Positions 41,531 to 50,415 of a stretch of DNA of 58,221 nucleotides are shown one piece after another (the first letter of the stretch is position 1; each line of letters opens with the position of its first letter). The translations under genes and the position numbers were made by a program. The DNA comes from SVTX01 sp045632305. GTDB lineage: Bacteria > Bacillota > Clostridia > Oscillospirales > CAG-272. Location of the stretch: the NCBI GenBank assembly GCA_045632305.1, contig JAZQWL010000044.1, positions 1 to 58,221 of the forward strand. The letters run 5' to 3'. Below the pieces are notes generated by a model that was given only the letters and a program-made list of their open reading frames with translations, made no database searches and was not told where the DNA came from.

Positions 41531-43789
41531 TTAGATCTTTGTTGTGAAGTTAAGCTGGTTGTATACTCTTCCGTCTTCTGTGATTACGGAAAGTACGCAG
41601 CCCGTGTAATACTTCTTGTCATTCCAGTTACAAGGAACGATTTCAACTGTAATAGTTTCGCCTGCGAATGCCTGGAGCCAGCTGTACTGACTTGCGCTCG
41701 AGGAATAGAGACGAATTGAAACGCTGTCATCGTTGGGATCAAGAACGTGAATGTTTGTGTAGTAAGTGGTTTCTTCAACGGAGATCTTAACGTCCATGTA
41801 GAATACGCTTGTTGTGTAATCCTTGGAAACTGCAAGATTTGCGAATTCGGAAACTGTAATATTGCCGAATGTTGCCGTGGAGTATTCGTGGCTACCGTAG
41901 AAGTTAGCTACGATCTCTGCGTCCATAATGCATGTCTGACCGAATCTTTCGTAATCCTGACCGTTATTGTGGTTTTCTCTTCTACCCTTGATAATTACTT
42001 CGTGACCGATCTGGAGGCCTTCGAACTGGCTTGCGGGACACATAACTGCGATAACACCCGTTTCGTCGATGAGGTAGAAGCCACTCTTGTTAACGATGGA
42101 AGGACCAACGATACCCTTAACGTATACGATCTCGTCTTCCTCAGCTTCAATTGCCGTCTTTACGTCAACGTAATCAACCTCAATGGGCTCAGTAACTACG
42201 ATCTCAACTGTTTCGTCATAGTAAATTTCATTGTAGCAACCGGTAATTGTAATGATTGCCTTACCTGCGCCCTGACAATGCATAATTGTCTTGCCGTTTT
42301 CAACTGTAAAGTAAATCAAGTCTTCGTTGCTGGAAAGATAGGAGAGTGTCGCGCCGGTAAATCCGAGAAGCTCGGAATCAACGTTTGTAACAAGCTCAAG
42401 AGCGGGGTCGCCCGAGTATGCGTTAAGGAACTGATCTACACCGTGATACTTAACTGCGTATTCAGCGGCAGCGTTCTTGTTGAATTCGTAATTATTGTCT
42501 ACAACCTTTACAGGTACAAATCTGAAGTAGCAGTCAGTAGCTGTGGACTTTGCATTGAGAGCGGTAAGGTATACTGTGCAGATCTTGCCGTCAAATGCAT
42601 CGAGCCAAGCAAAGTCGCTTCCGTTGCACTGTGTATATGTGTATGCGCCTGTCTTACCGTCGATATCGTAGAAGTAGTAGTTAGTAAATCCGTTGCCGGG
42701 AACCTTCTTTACAAGCGCGTCTACCTTATAGATAATAGTAGTAATGTTTTCGCTTACGGGAGTGTCAAGGATCTCCTTAACTGTCTTGCTGCGGATCCAG
42801 GATGTGTCGAATGCAGTGTTACCGTTATCGTTGGAAGCGAGAGTACAGTCTGTGAGCTGGCAGCATCCGTTGTATCCGAACTTCTGCGCGTTAGATGCTT
42901 CAGTGGAAAGGATCCAGTTTTCACGTGTGCCGAGAACGGTAATTGTGTTGCCTACGGAAACTCTCTGTGCGATGTCAGATGAGTAAATGTAAATGGAGTG
43001 AGTATGATCAACGAGGATAACGCCCGCGGGGATCATGCCGTTAGAGTAAGTAATTGCGGCAACAACACCTGTTACGGAGAGCTTTTCTCCAACAGCGGCG
43101 TTTCTTGCGTCATCGATACTTACTGCTGTATATTCGGAATCGTCAATTTCGATATCAGCGGGAATAAAATCAATGATCCAAGCGCTCTTTGCCTGCTTTG
43201 TAGAGCCGTTATAGTTCTGAAGTGTGCAGTAAAGAAGAACTTCGTCGTCCTTGTAGGGCTTTTCATCAAGCTCAGGGTATCTGTTAACTCCGTCAGCGCC
43301 GTAAGAGCCATAAATATAAAGCTCGTTTGTGCCGTCTGTGATGATCATTTCACCGAATGAAGCATTAAGGATAGTCTTGATCGTACCGCGAACGTAATAA
43401 CGCTCAGTGGATGCGGTTCCGCTTGAATAACGGTCGCAGATTTCAAGAGCTTCCTCGATGGAGATGATGTCGTACTCTGCCCAAGGATCGTCACTGTTGT
43501 CGGTTGTGGGCTCTTCAGTTGTGGGCTCCTCAGTTGTGGGCTCTTCAGTTGTGGGCTCTTCAGTTGTGGGCTCCTCGGTTGTGGGAGCTTCCGTAGTAGG
43601 AGCTTCAGTAGTGGGAGCTTCTGTTGTTGTACCCTCGTCATCATCGGGCTCGTTTGAGGGGGCCTTTGTAGTAGGAGCTTCCGTTGTGGGAGTCTCATTT
43701 GTTACGTCGTCGGATGTGTTGCATGCCGCAAAGCAAGAAAGGAACAACGTAATCAAAAGAATAATGGATACTATTCTTACGTTTTTCAT
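41531..43789 (-). CDS. Secreted lipoprotein with repeated OB-fold-like domains
   Basis: 752 residues. A signal peptide ends in a lipobox (FLSCFAAC, Cys 23). A low-complexity linker of PTTEA/PTTEE repeats follows, presumably spanning the cell wall. The rest contains several OB-fold-like (YhcR-type) units: ERYYVRGTIKTIL...EMIITDGTNELYIYG; GEKLSVTGVVAAI...GVILVDHTHSIYIY; EIVYVKGIVGPSI...GFYLIDETGVIAVM; plus two less regular ones. No nuclease motif is visible, so ligand binding (nucleic acid or glycan) is the likely role. ATG 43789 is used because GAGGTG precedes it. It has its own promoter. Confidence 0.8.
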   Translation of the reverse strand: MKNVRIVSIILLITLFLSCFAACNTSDDVTNETPTTEAPTTKAPSNEPDDDEGTTTEAPTTEAPTTEAPTTEEPTTEEPTTEEPTTEEPTTEEPTTDNSDDPWAEYDIISIEEALEICDRYSSGTASTERYYVRGTIKTILNASFGEMIITDGTNELYIYGSYGADGVNRYPELDEKPYKDDEVLLYCTLQNYNGSTKQAKSAWIIDFIPADIEIDDSEYTAVSIDDARNAAVGEKLSVTGVVAAITYSNGMIPAGVILVDHTHSIYIYSSDIAQRVSVGNTITVLGTRENWILSTEASNAQKFGYNGCCQLTDCTLASNDNGNTAFDTSWIRSKTVKEILDTPVSENITTIIYKVDALVKKVPGNGFTNYYFYDIDGKTGAYTYTQCNGSDFAWLDAFDGKICTVYLTALNAKSTATDCYFRFVPVKVVDNNYEFNKNAAAEYAVKYHGVDQFLNAYSGDPALELVTNVDSELLGFTGATLSYLSSNEDLIYFTVENGKTIMHCQGAGKAIITITGCYNEIYYDETVEIVVTEPIEVDYVDVKTAIEAEEDEIVYVKGIVGPSIVNKSGFYLIDETGVIAVMCPASQFEGLQIGHEVIIKGRRENHNNGQDYERFGQTCIMDAEIVANFYGSHEYSTATFGNITVSEFANLAVSKDYTTSVFYMDVKISVEETTYYTNIHVLDPNDDSVSIRLYSSSASQYSWLQAFAGETITVEIVPCNWNDKKYYTGCVLSVITEDGRVYNQLNFTTKI
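43498..43635 (-). repeat. 15-bp tandem repeats (PTTEE/PTTEA linker)
   Basis: About nine in-frame 15-base units encode the Pro/Thr/Glu linker of the lipoprotein. Early units read PTTEA, later ones PTTEE. Confidence 0.9.
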
Positions 43790-43828
43790 ACTGTACACCT
43801 CTAAATTTAAAAATTTTCGTACAAATAT

Positions 43829-43857
43829 ATTATAAATGATTAATTGTCAAGATGCAA
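43829..43857 (-). promoter_or_regulatory. Sigma-A promoter of the OB-fold lipoprotein gene
   Basis: On the minus strand: TTGCAT (43852-43857), 17 bases, TATAAT (43829-43834). The leader is about 35 bases. Confidence 0.75.
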
Positions 43858-43926
43858 TACCATATTTTTAGTATTTTTAAAATATTTTGTCAATAAAATG
43901 TGAATTTAATTGATTTAGGTATTATA

Positions 43927-43955
43927 TTGACATTTTTCCCTCCCGATGATATAAT
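43927..43955 (+). promoter_or_regulatory. Consensus sigma-A promoter of the traX-like gene
   Basis: TTGACA (43927-43932), 17 bases, TATAAT (43950-43955); both hexamers perfect. It is divergent from the lipoprotein promoter. The start codon is about 30 bases downstream. Confidence 0.9.
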
Positions 43956-43985
43956 TTTATTATCAAGAGTTAAAAGGAAATTTTT

Positions 43986-44735
43986 ATGACGAAAAATAAT
44001 TTTGGATTTTTAAATGGAAATACGCTCAAGTTTATCGCGTGTATTACGATGCTCATAGATCACGTAGGGCTTATTTTGTTCCCGCAGTTTGCTATTTTCA
44101 GAATTTTGGGACGTATATCCTTCCCTCTTTTCGCGTTTATGATTGCCGAGGGGTGCAGGTATACTAAGAACAAATTGAAGCATTTTCTAATGATCTTCGG
44201 GTTGGGTATTCTCTGTCAGCTGGCGTACGTTGCAACAGACGTCGAGAGCGGTCTGTAATATATGAATATTCTCATTACGTTCTCGTTTTCCATAATAATG
44301 ATATACTGTCTGCAGAATTTCAAAAAACAGATATTGGACGAAAACAAAAGCGCGGTAAGGATAGCTTTATCTGCCCTTTTATTTGTGGCATCGGTTTGCG
44401 GTGTTTACGCGTTTGAACGGTTTATTGATCTTGATTACGGATTTTTTGGAGCATTGCTCCCCGTTTTCGTAAGTATTTTTATGTTTGATCCCAAAACTGA
44501 CACCGCAGTACAGAAAAAGCTCGATTGCAATCTTGTTCACGTTATCTGTCTTGCGCTCGGCCTCGTCTTACTGTTTTTCGAGTCGCAAAACACGTTCAAA
44601 TATTACCATCTGATATCAATCATTCCCCTGCTCTTTTATTCGGGACGAAAGGGTAAATTAAATACTAAATATTTCTTCTATATTTTCTATCCCGCGCACC
44701 TTCTTGTAATTTATGCTTTAAGCTATATAATATAA
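43986..44735 (+). pseudogene. TraX-family membrane protein interrupted by an in-frame TAA
   Basis: The first part (90 residues) opens with GNTLKFIACITMLIDHVGL, continues FRILGRISFPLFAFMIAEG and ends DVESGL, the usual N-terminal half of the TraX acetyltransferase-like family. A TAA at 44256-44258 stops it. Exactly in frame, YMNILITFSFSIIMIYCLQ and a further 150 residues complete the family pattern (several membrane helices, ending PAHLLVIYALS). One base change (for example TTA or CAA to TAA) explains the break. The promoter, AAAGGA ribosome binding site and terminator are intact, so it is a recent nonsense mutation or a sequencing error. No frameshift is present. Confidence 0.88.
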
Positions 44736-44737
44736 AA

Positions 44738-44770
44738 AAACAGCCGTTCATTGAACGGCTGTTTTTATTT
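44738..44770. terminator. Bidirectional terminator, traX-like gene / GH2 gene
   Basis: ACAGCCGTTCA pairs with TGAACGGCTGT, with A and T tracts outside. It ends both convergent transcripts. Confidence 0.92.
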
Positions 44771-44771
44771 T

Positions 44772-47066
44772 TTATTTGTTCTTGGGCTTTTTGATGCGAT
44801 TGAGCTGTCGGTTGAACTTGAGAAGCTCTTCCTTTGTAAAGGAAAGATTCATCATACCCATCATGCTGGTAAGACGAAGCACGCTGAAGCCACCCATCAT
44901 GTCCATAAGACCGCTGGGCGCGCCGTCCTTGAGGTTAACCTCAAAGCCGCCCGACTTCTTTTCGCCCTTCTTGTTCTTCTTGTTGTTCTTATCCATCATC
45001 TTCTTGAGCATAATGCCCTTTCTGATGAGCCAGAGCTTACCTCTCTTGGACTTCATAATATCGGAAATCTTATCGTTAAGAGAGAATCTGCCTTCGATCT
45101 CAACTACGTCGAACCAGTTAAGAACTGCGCCAACCTCACGGAGAACGTAGTCCATATTCATCTCGTCAACCTTGCGGATCTTGGATTCGTCAGTAAGGTC
45201 GCCTGCCTTTGCAACGATCGTGGATTCGCCAACGTTCTTTACGTCGAAGTAGAAGAAATGATCTTCAGCTGTCTTCTTACCGATGGATTCGCCATTAACA
45301 AAGAGCTCAACCTCGGGCAAGTTGGAGTAAACAGTAACCTTTGTTACGTCCTCAACTCTGTCAATATATCTCTTGGAGCAAACGTGAACGAAGGGATCTT
45401 CCTCGGGAGATACGAGCCATGCCTTGTAAGCGTAGAAGGAGTCCTTCTTATACTTACGGTCCATAGTTACAAGACCCTTGTGGTTCTGTCCGTTTTCGCC
45501 GCCCTCTGCTCTTGCGTCCGCGCCGAAGTCAAACATATTCCAAACGTGTGTTGCCCACATATACTTGCGGGAGAAGAGCTGCTTTATGAGTTCTTCGTGG
45601 TAATATGCCTGATATTCTTCTGTGTAGTCGCCCTGCTTGGGATCGGATGTGTGCCAGTTAAGTGCTTCGCAGCCGTACTCGGAGCAGCCGATCGGAATGT
45701 TGGGATGAGTTTCATGGAACTTGTCAAACCAAGGCCCGTTCATTTCCGTGCTGCCGCCGTACCAACCGAAATAGTGGTTGTAGGAAACAACGTCGGGGAT
45801 AAGAAGATAGGGATCGTCCATCTTGCACATTGAAACTGCGGCAATGGTCGTAAGTCTTGTCTTATCCATTTCGTGGCAGAGGTCATTGAGAATTCTGTGG
45901 TTTTCAAGAAGGTCTTCTGTAGAGCCACCGATGGAGATTTCGTTGGAAAGTCCCCAAACTACGATTGAAGGATGGTTATAGTTCTGAGCTACAAGCTCCT
46001 TCATCTGTGTGATAGTATTCTCGCGACCTGTGGGCATGTGCTTTGAAATATAAGGAATTTCTGCCCAGATCACAAGACCCTTTTCGTCGCAGAGATCGTA
46101 GAAATACTGATCGTGCTGATAGTGAGCAAGACGGATCGTTGTAGCGCCCATTTCAAGAATAAGGGCCATATCCTCGTCGTGATGCTCGGGAAGAAGCGCG
46201 TTACCGATACCGAGGCGGTCCTGATGACGGGATACGCCGCGCAAGGGGTATTCTTCCCCGTTCAAAATAAATCCGTTATCGGGATCGATTCTGAACGTAC
46301 GGCAACCGAATCTTGAGCAAACGTTGTCAATAATCTCTTCGCCGCAAACGATTTCCGCTTCGCAGCAGTAGAGGTAAGGATCCTTCTTACCGTGCCAGAG
46401 GTGAACGTCCTTGATCTCGAATACAACCTTCTTATCTGTGGATACGATCTTGTCAAGCTCGTTCTCTTCTCTGTCGTAAAGTGTATAAACGTATGTCTGT
46501 CCTTCAGTAAGGTCTGTTGAGTAAACCTCAACCTCAATCTTCGCGTCCTTGCCTTCAACCTCGGGCGTGATCTTGATACCGGGAGCACCGTAATACTCGA
46601 GATCGAAGTGAGTTTCGGGAACGGAAATGATATTTACGTTTCTGTAAAGACCGCCGTAGAACGTAAAGTCAGCCATCTGGGGATAAACTGTGTCGTTAGC
46701 GGTGTTGTCAACTGTGATTGCAAGCTCGCTACCTGCAGTTGCCTTGCCTGTAAGATCAACTCTCCACGTGGAGTAACCGCCGTGGTGCTCACAAAGCTTC
46801 TCTCCGTTTACGTAAACGCATGCGGAAGAGTTTGCACCCTGAATTTCAAGGTAGTGTCTGTTGCCTTCTACAAGCTCTTCTAAGGCAATTGTTCTTGTGT
46901 ATACACAAGTGCCGCGGAAGTAATCGTTTCCGCCGTCCTGACCGTCTGTTGCGTTCCAGGAGTGAGGAAGATTAACCGCCTCAAAGCTTTCGGGCTTTAC
47001 TGTGGGAAAATCGGGTGTGTTTTTTGCAAACTGCCAGCCCGCATTAATATTAATGATTTTTCTCAT
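44772..47066 (-). CDS. GH2 glycosidase, candidate beta-glucuronidase
   Basis: 764 residues of glycoside hydrolase family 2. The N-terminal sugar-binding domain (NLPHSWNATDGQDG) and Ig-like domain are followed by the catalytic barrel. WGLSNEIS places the acid/base at Glu 376; GCSEYGCEA places the nucleophile at Glu 463. YNHYFGWYGG and the NHK at 528-530 resemble the NxK site that grips the carboxylate in beta-glucuronidases, although some beta-galactosidases share NHKGLV. The last 125 residues form an unusual extension with a Lys/Asn-rich linker and a Met-rich segment. No signal peptide, so it would be cytoplasmic and cleave imported glycosides. It is the last gene after the complete glucuronate pathway, which favours the glucuronidase reading. 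Confidence 0.85.
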   Translation of the reverse strand: MRKIININAGWQFAKNTPDFPTVKPESFEAVNLPHSWNATDGQDGGNDYFRGTCVYTRTIALEELVEGNRHYLEIQGANSSACVYVNGEKLCEHHGGYSTWRVDLTGKATAGSELAITVDNTANDTVYPQMADFTFYGGLYRNVNIISVPETHFDLEYYGAPGIKITPEVEGKDAKIEVEVYSTDLTEGQTYVYTLYDREENELDKIVSTDKKVVFEIKDVHLWHGKKDPYLYCCEAEIVCGEEIIDNVCSRFGCRTFRIDPDNGFILNGEEYPLRGVSRHQDRLGIGNALLPEHHDEDMALILEMGATTIRLAHYQHDQYFYDLCDEKGLVIWAEIPYISKHMPTGRENTITQMKELVAQNYNHPSIVVWGLSNEISIGGSTEDLLENHRILNDLCHEMDKTRLTTIAAVSMCKMDDPYLLIPDVVSYNHYFGWYGGSTEMNGPWFDKFHETHPNIPIGCSEYGCEALNWHTSDPKQGDYTEEYQAYYHEELIKQLFSRKYMWATHVWNMFDFGADARAEGGENGQNHKGLVTMDRKYKKDSFYAYKAWLVSPEEDPFVHVCSKRYIDRVEDVTKVTVYSNLPEVELFVNGESIGKKTAEDHFFYFDVKNVGESTIVAKAGDLTDESKIRKVDEMNMDYVLREVGAVLNWFDVVEIEGRFSLNDKISDIMKSKRGKLWLIRKGIMLKKMMDKNNKKNKKGEKKSGGFEVNLKDGAPSGLMDMMGGFSVLRLTSMMGMMNLSFTKEELLKFNRQLNRIKKPKNK

Positions 47067-47080
47067 TTTTATCCTTTCTT

Positions 47081-47112
47081 GGTATAACCCGTAAATATTG
47101 ACGGGTTATACC
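47081..47112. repeat. Perfect 12-bp stem-loop between the symporter and GH2 genes
   Basis: GGTATAACCCGT (47081-47092), 8-base loop, ACGGGTTATACC (47101-47112). On the minus strand the stem ends immediately before the AAAGGA ribosome binding site of the GH2 gene. No T tract follows, so it is not a terminator. Confidence 0.8.
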
Positions 47113-47129
47113 GTTAAGCTATGTATAAA

Positions 47130-48644
47130 TTATTCGTTGCCTTCAACTACGCCTTCGATAACGTCTGTTGCTGCAACTTCTGCGGGAGCAGTAGCTTCTC
47201 TGCGTTCTGCAAGCTCTTCAGTCATTTTGTTGAGAGTTTTCTTGTCAAGGTTATAAACAAGAGCAAGACCGATGAACTGAACGATTGCGCTGAACATATA
47301 AAGACCTGCTACAAGCCAGCACATGTTGTAGGATGTAGTCGCAGACTGACCGCCTGTACCGAGATCGGAAACGTATCCAATCGCACCCATGATGAGAAGT
47401 ACAATAGAGGGACCTACACCCTGAGCGAGCTTTCTAAAGAAGGAATGGAGAGAATAAACCGTACCTTCTTCACGCTTGCCAAACTTCCATTCGCTATAGT
47501 CGATAGCGTCAGCCATAAGTGCCCAGGATACACATGTATATATACCCATACCGAGACCGAAGAGCACAAGACCGATAAGGTAAACTACAAGGGAGAGACT
47601 CTTATTGGAGATAAGGGGGAACGTAAGCATAACAAGACCGCCTGCGAGAGATACGATCGTACCTGCAACGGAAGCTTCCTTCTTGCCAAACTTATTAACG
47701 AGCTTCTTTATAAAGGGCATGAAGAAGAACATAGGAACAAATCCTATCATCTGAACCAAGCCGGAGAGAGATGCCATGCCGAAATATGTTGCGAACATAA
47801 TAGCAACTGCAGTTGTAGCAGCGTTCATACCGAGGAACATACCCATAGCCGCGAGTGTTGCACCAACTGCAGGGCGGTTCTTTGCAAAGTTACCAAATGC
47901 TTTAATAACGTTAAACTTTTCGGTTTCGTTTGTCTTTACGGAGTTTTCGTCTACACGGAGAGTGATCTTTTTGATCATGAACATAAAGCAAATAAAGCCG
48001 AGAACACCCATGATAAGAGCAGCGATGAATACGCGGTCGCCGAGAAGGATTTCGGCCTGAACTCCTGTTTCGGGGTTAATTACAGGATCACCGTTTTCGT
48101 CAACAACCTTCTGCCAGATAAGCATAGGAAGAATTACGTTGGGAAGAATATTACCAATCATAGAACCGATAGATCTCCATGTGGAGAGCTGTGCACGCTC
48201 ACCTGCGTCCTCAGTTACAAGAGAAAGCATTGAGCCATAAGGAACATTTGCTATTGTGTAGAATGCATCCCAAACGATATATCCGAGAACGAAAAGGATG
48301 GCCTTGATGACAACGTTTGCATTCGGGAAAGGAAGGAATACTGCTGCGCCTCCGATTAAAAGTCCGCATGCACCGAAGAAAATGTAAGTCTTAAACTTGC
48401 CCATCTTGTAGGTTCTTCTATCGCTGTCGATAATAGAACCAATCATCGGGTCGTTGATTGCGTCCCAAATCTGAACGATAAGAAGAAGAGCGGAGAGAAG
48501 GCCTGTTTCCATCATCATGTAAACGAGCCAGAATGTCTGAACGGTTCCCTTGAGAGCAAAGCTCATATTACAACCAAGGTCGCCTGCGGCATACGCGAGT
48601 TTATCGCGCATACCGAATTTTCGTTTTGTTGTGTCTTTTGCCAT
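47130..48644 (-). CDS. GPH-family sugar:cation symporter
   Basis: 504 residues with 12 predicted membrane helices, in the melibiose-carrier (GPH) group: LAYAAGDLGCNMSFALKG at helix 1, WDAINDPMIGSIIDSDRRT, the family's DPxxG signature, and ADAIDYSEWKFGKREEGTVYS in the second half. It imports a glycoside or hexuronate with a cation. Position in the operon points to glucuronate or glucuronides, as for YjmB in B. subtilis. The C-terminal 35 residues are acidic and probably cytoplasmic. AGGAGG precedes the ATG. Confidence 0.88.
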   Translation of the reverse strand: MAKDTTKRKFGMRDKLAYAAGDLGCNMSFALKGTVQTFWLVYMMMETGLLSALLLIVQIWDAINDPMIGSIIDSDRRTYKMGKFKTYIFFGACGLLIGGAAVFLPFPNANVVIKAILFVLGYIVWDAFYTIANVPYGSMLSLVTEDAGERAQLSTWRSIGSMIGNILPNVILPMLIWQKVVDENGDPVINPETGVQAEILLGDRVFIAALIMGVLGFICFMFMIKKITLRVDENSVKTNETEKFNVIKAFGNFAKNRPAVGATLAAMGMFLGMNAATTAVAIMFATYFGMASLSGLVQMIGFVPMFFFMPFIKKLVNKFGKKEASVAGTIVSLAGGLVMLTFPLISNKSLSLVVYLIGLVLFGLGMGIYTCVSWALMADAIDYSEWKFGKREEGTVYSLHSFFRKLAQGVGPSIVLLIMGAIGYVSDLGTGGQSATTSYNMCWLVAGLYMFSAIVQFIGLALVYNLDKKTLNKMTEELAERREATAPAEVAATDVIEGVVEGNE

Positions 48645-48727
48645 TTTACAAAAGTCCTCCTAAAAAATTTTCTTTATTATAATTAAATAATTTTAAATGG
48701 GGTTAGGGGGAAATGCGAATATATAAA

Positions 48728-49756
48728 TTATCTCTGAATTCTACCGGAGCCGTCGCCGCCTGCAAGCTTTTCAACCTCGGCAACTGTTACCATGTTGTAG
48801 TCGCCTTCAATAGAGTGCTTGAGTGCGGATGCCGCAACTGCGAATTCAACCGCCTGCTGAGTGGACTTGCCCGAAAGCAAGCTGTAAATGAGTCCGCCGC
48901 CGAAGGAGTCGCCGCCGCCAACGCGGTCGATAATGTGGAGCTCGTATTTCTTTGAGAAGCAGTATTCGTTGCTTGCTACGTCGTAAAGCATAGCGGACCA
49001 GCCATTGTCAAATGCGGAGTGGCTTTCGCGGAGAGTGATAGCAACCTTCTCGAAGCCGAATTTGTCCGCGAGCTGCTTTGCTACGGACTTGTAACCCTCG
49101 TGGTTAAGCTCGCCTGCGTAAATGTCTGTCGCTTCCGCTTCGATACCGAATACGTCCTTTGCATCCTCCTCGTTGGAAATGCAAACGTCAACATACTGAC
49201 AAAGCTCAGTCATCGCTTCCTTAGCGGCTGCTCTTGTCCAGAGCTTACCGCGGTAATTGAGGTCGCAGGAGATCTTAAGACCGTGTTTTTTTGCGGCGAT
49301 ACAAGCTTCCTTACAAATTTCTACAAGCTCGCCGCCGAGAGCGGGAGTGATACCTGTGAAGTGGAACCAATCCGCGCCGTCGAAAATCTTGTTCCAGTCA
49401 AAGTCGGACTTTGTAGATTTTGCAATAGCGGAATTTGCCCTGTCGTAAATGCAAACGGAACCTCTCTGGGAAGCGCCCTTTTCGTTGAAGTAGATGCCTA
49501 CTCTGTCTCCGCCGCGAACGATGAGGGACGTATCAACGCCGTATCTGCGAAGACTGTTTACTGCGGACTGACCGATTGCGTGTGTGGGAAGCTTTGTAAC
49601 GTAAGCCGCGTCCATGCCGTAGTTTGCAAGGGATACCGCAACGTTTGCCTCACCGCCGCCGAATGTAAATTCAACGTGGTCGCACTGAACGAATCTTTCG
49701 TAGTTATAGGGCTGAAGACGAAGCATAAGCTCGCCGAAGGTTATAATTCTTGCCAT
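48728..49756 (-). CDS. kdgK: 2-keto-3-deoxygluconate kinase (PfkB family)
   Basis: 342 residues of the ribokinase family. IITFGELMLRLQP at the N-terminus, FGGGEANVAVSLANYG (substrate GG site) and IDRVGGGDSFGGGLIYSLL (catalytic Asp and anion hole). It phosphorylates KDG to KDPG. ATG 49756 is used because GAGG lies 8 bases upstream; an in-frame GTG at 49771 overlaps the kdgA stop. 11 bases after kdgA, whose product consumes KDPG. Confidence 0.92.
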   Translation of the reverse strand: MARIITFGELMLRLQPYNYERFVQCDHVEFTFGGGEANVAVSLANYGMDAAYVTKLPTHAIGQSAVNSLRRYGVDTSLIVRGGDRVGIYFNEKGASQRGSVCIYDRANSAIAKSTKSDFDWNKIFDGADWFHFTGITPALGGELVEICKEACIAAKKHGLKISCDLNYRGKLWTRAAAKEAMTELCQYVDVCISNEEDAKDVFGIEAEATDIYAGELNHEGYKSVAKQLADKFGFEKVAITLRESHSAFDNGWSAMLYDVASNEYCFSKKYELHIIDRVGGGDSFGGGLIYSLLSGKSTQQAVEFAVAASALKHSIEGDYNMVTVAEVEKLAGGDGSGRIQR

Positions 49757-49767
49757 ATTACATATCC

Positions 49768-50397
49768 TCACTTTCCGAATGCCGCACCTCTTGCTTCAAG
49801 ACAAAGAGCGGTGATTTTTTCAAAGTTGCCTGCCGTGATATCCGCCTTGGGGCATACCCAAGAGCCGCCAACCGCGTGAATAAAGGGAGCGTCAATATAT
49901 TCCTTGATATTTGCTGTGTTAACTCCGCCCGTGGGCATGAATTTGATCTGGCCGAAGGGAGCGGAAAGGTTCTTCATTGCGTTAAGACCGCCGTAAATAT
50001 TTGCGGGGAAAAACTTAACAACGTTAAGGCCGAGCTTGATAGCTGCCATAATTTCGGTGGGAGTTACGCAACCGGGAGTAACTGCGATGCCGTTTTCTAC
50101 ACAGTAGGAAACGACCTCAGCGTCAAATCCGGGAGAAACTATAAACTTCGCACCCATCTCGATTGCGAGCTTGCACTGCTCAAGATTGAGGATAGTACCT
50201 GCGCCAACGAGCATATCGGGGCAGTTCTCTGCTACTCTCTTGATGCATTCAGGAGCGCAAGGAGTACGGAACGTAATTTCCATTACGTCAACGCCACCCG
50301 CAAGAAGAGCGTTTGCAGTGGGTATTGCATCGTCTGCTTTATCAAGAACAACTACGGGAACTACGCCCGAGTTAGCGAGTCTTTCTAAAACTGTCAT
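49768..50397 (-). CDS. kdgA: KDPG / 4-hydroxy-2-oxoglutarate aldolase
   Basis: 209 residues. Class I aldolase of the Eda type: VPVVVLDKADDAIPTANALL, EITFRTPCAPECI with the catalytic Glu region, LVGAGTILN and KFIVSPGFDAEVV with the Schiff-base Lys, then KFFPANIYGGLNAMK and FMPTGGVN. It splits KDPG into pyruvate and glyceraldehyde 3-phosphate, the last step of glucuronate breakdown. Between uxuB and kdgK in the operon; GGAGG precedes the ATG. Confidence 0.95.
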   Translation of the reverse strand: MTVLERLANSGVVPVVVLDKADDAIPTANALLAGGVDVMEITFRTPCAPECIKRVAENCPDMLVGAGTILNLEQCKLAIEMGAKFIVSPGFDAEVVSYCVENGIAVTPGCVTPTEIMAAIKLGLNVVKFFPANIYGGLNAMKNLSAPFGQIKFMPTGGVNTANIKEYIDAPFIHAVGGSWVCPKADITAGNFEKITALCLEARGAAFGK

Positions 50398-50415
50398 TGT
50401 ATTTCCCTCCTTGGA

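Noticed and set aside
43458..43835. Plus-strand frame opposite the lipoprotein linker
   Set aside because: VVGSS-type repeats are the antisense reading of PTTEE codons.
44256..44258. Recoded stop (selenocysteine or pyrrolysine) in the traX-like gene
   Set aside because: The codon is TAA, not TGA or TAG, and no recoding structure is seen.
47121..48233. 370-codon plus-strand open frame
   Set aside because: It is antisense to the GPH symporter, has no recognisable domain, and the symporter reading has a full family match.
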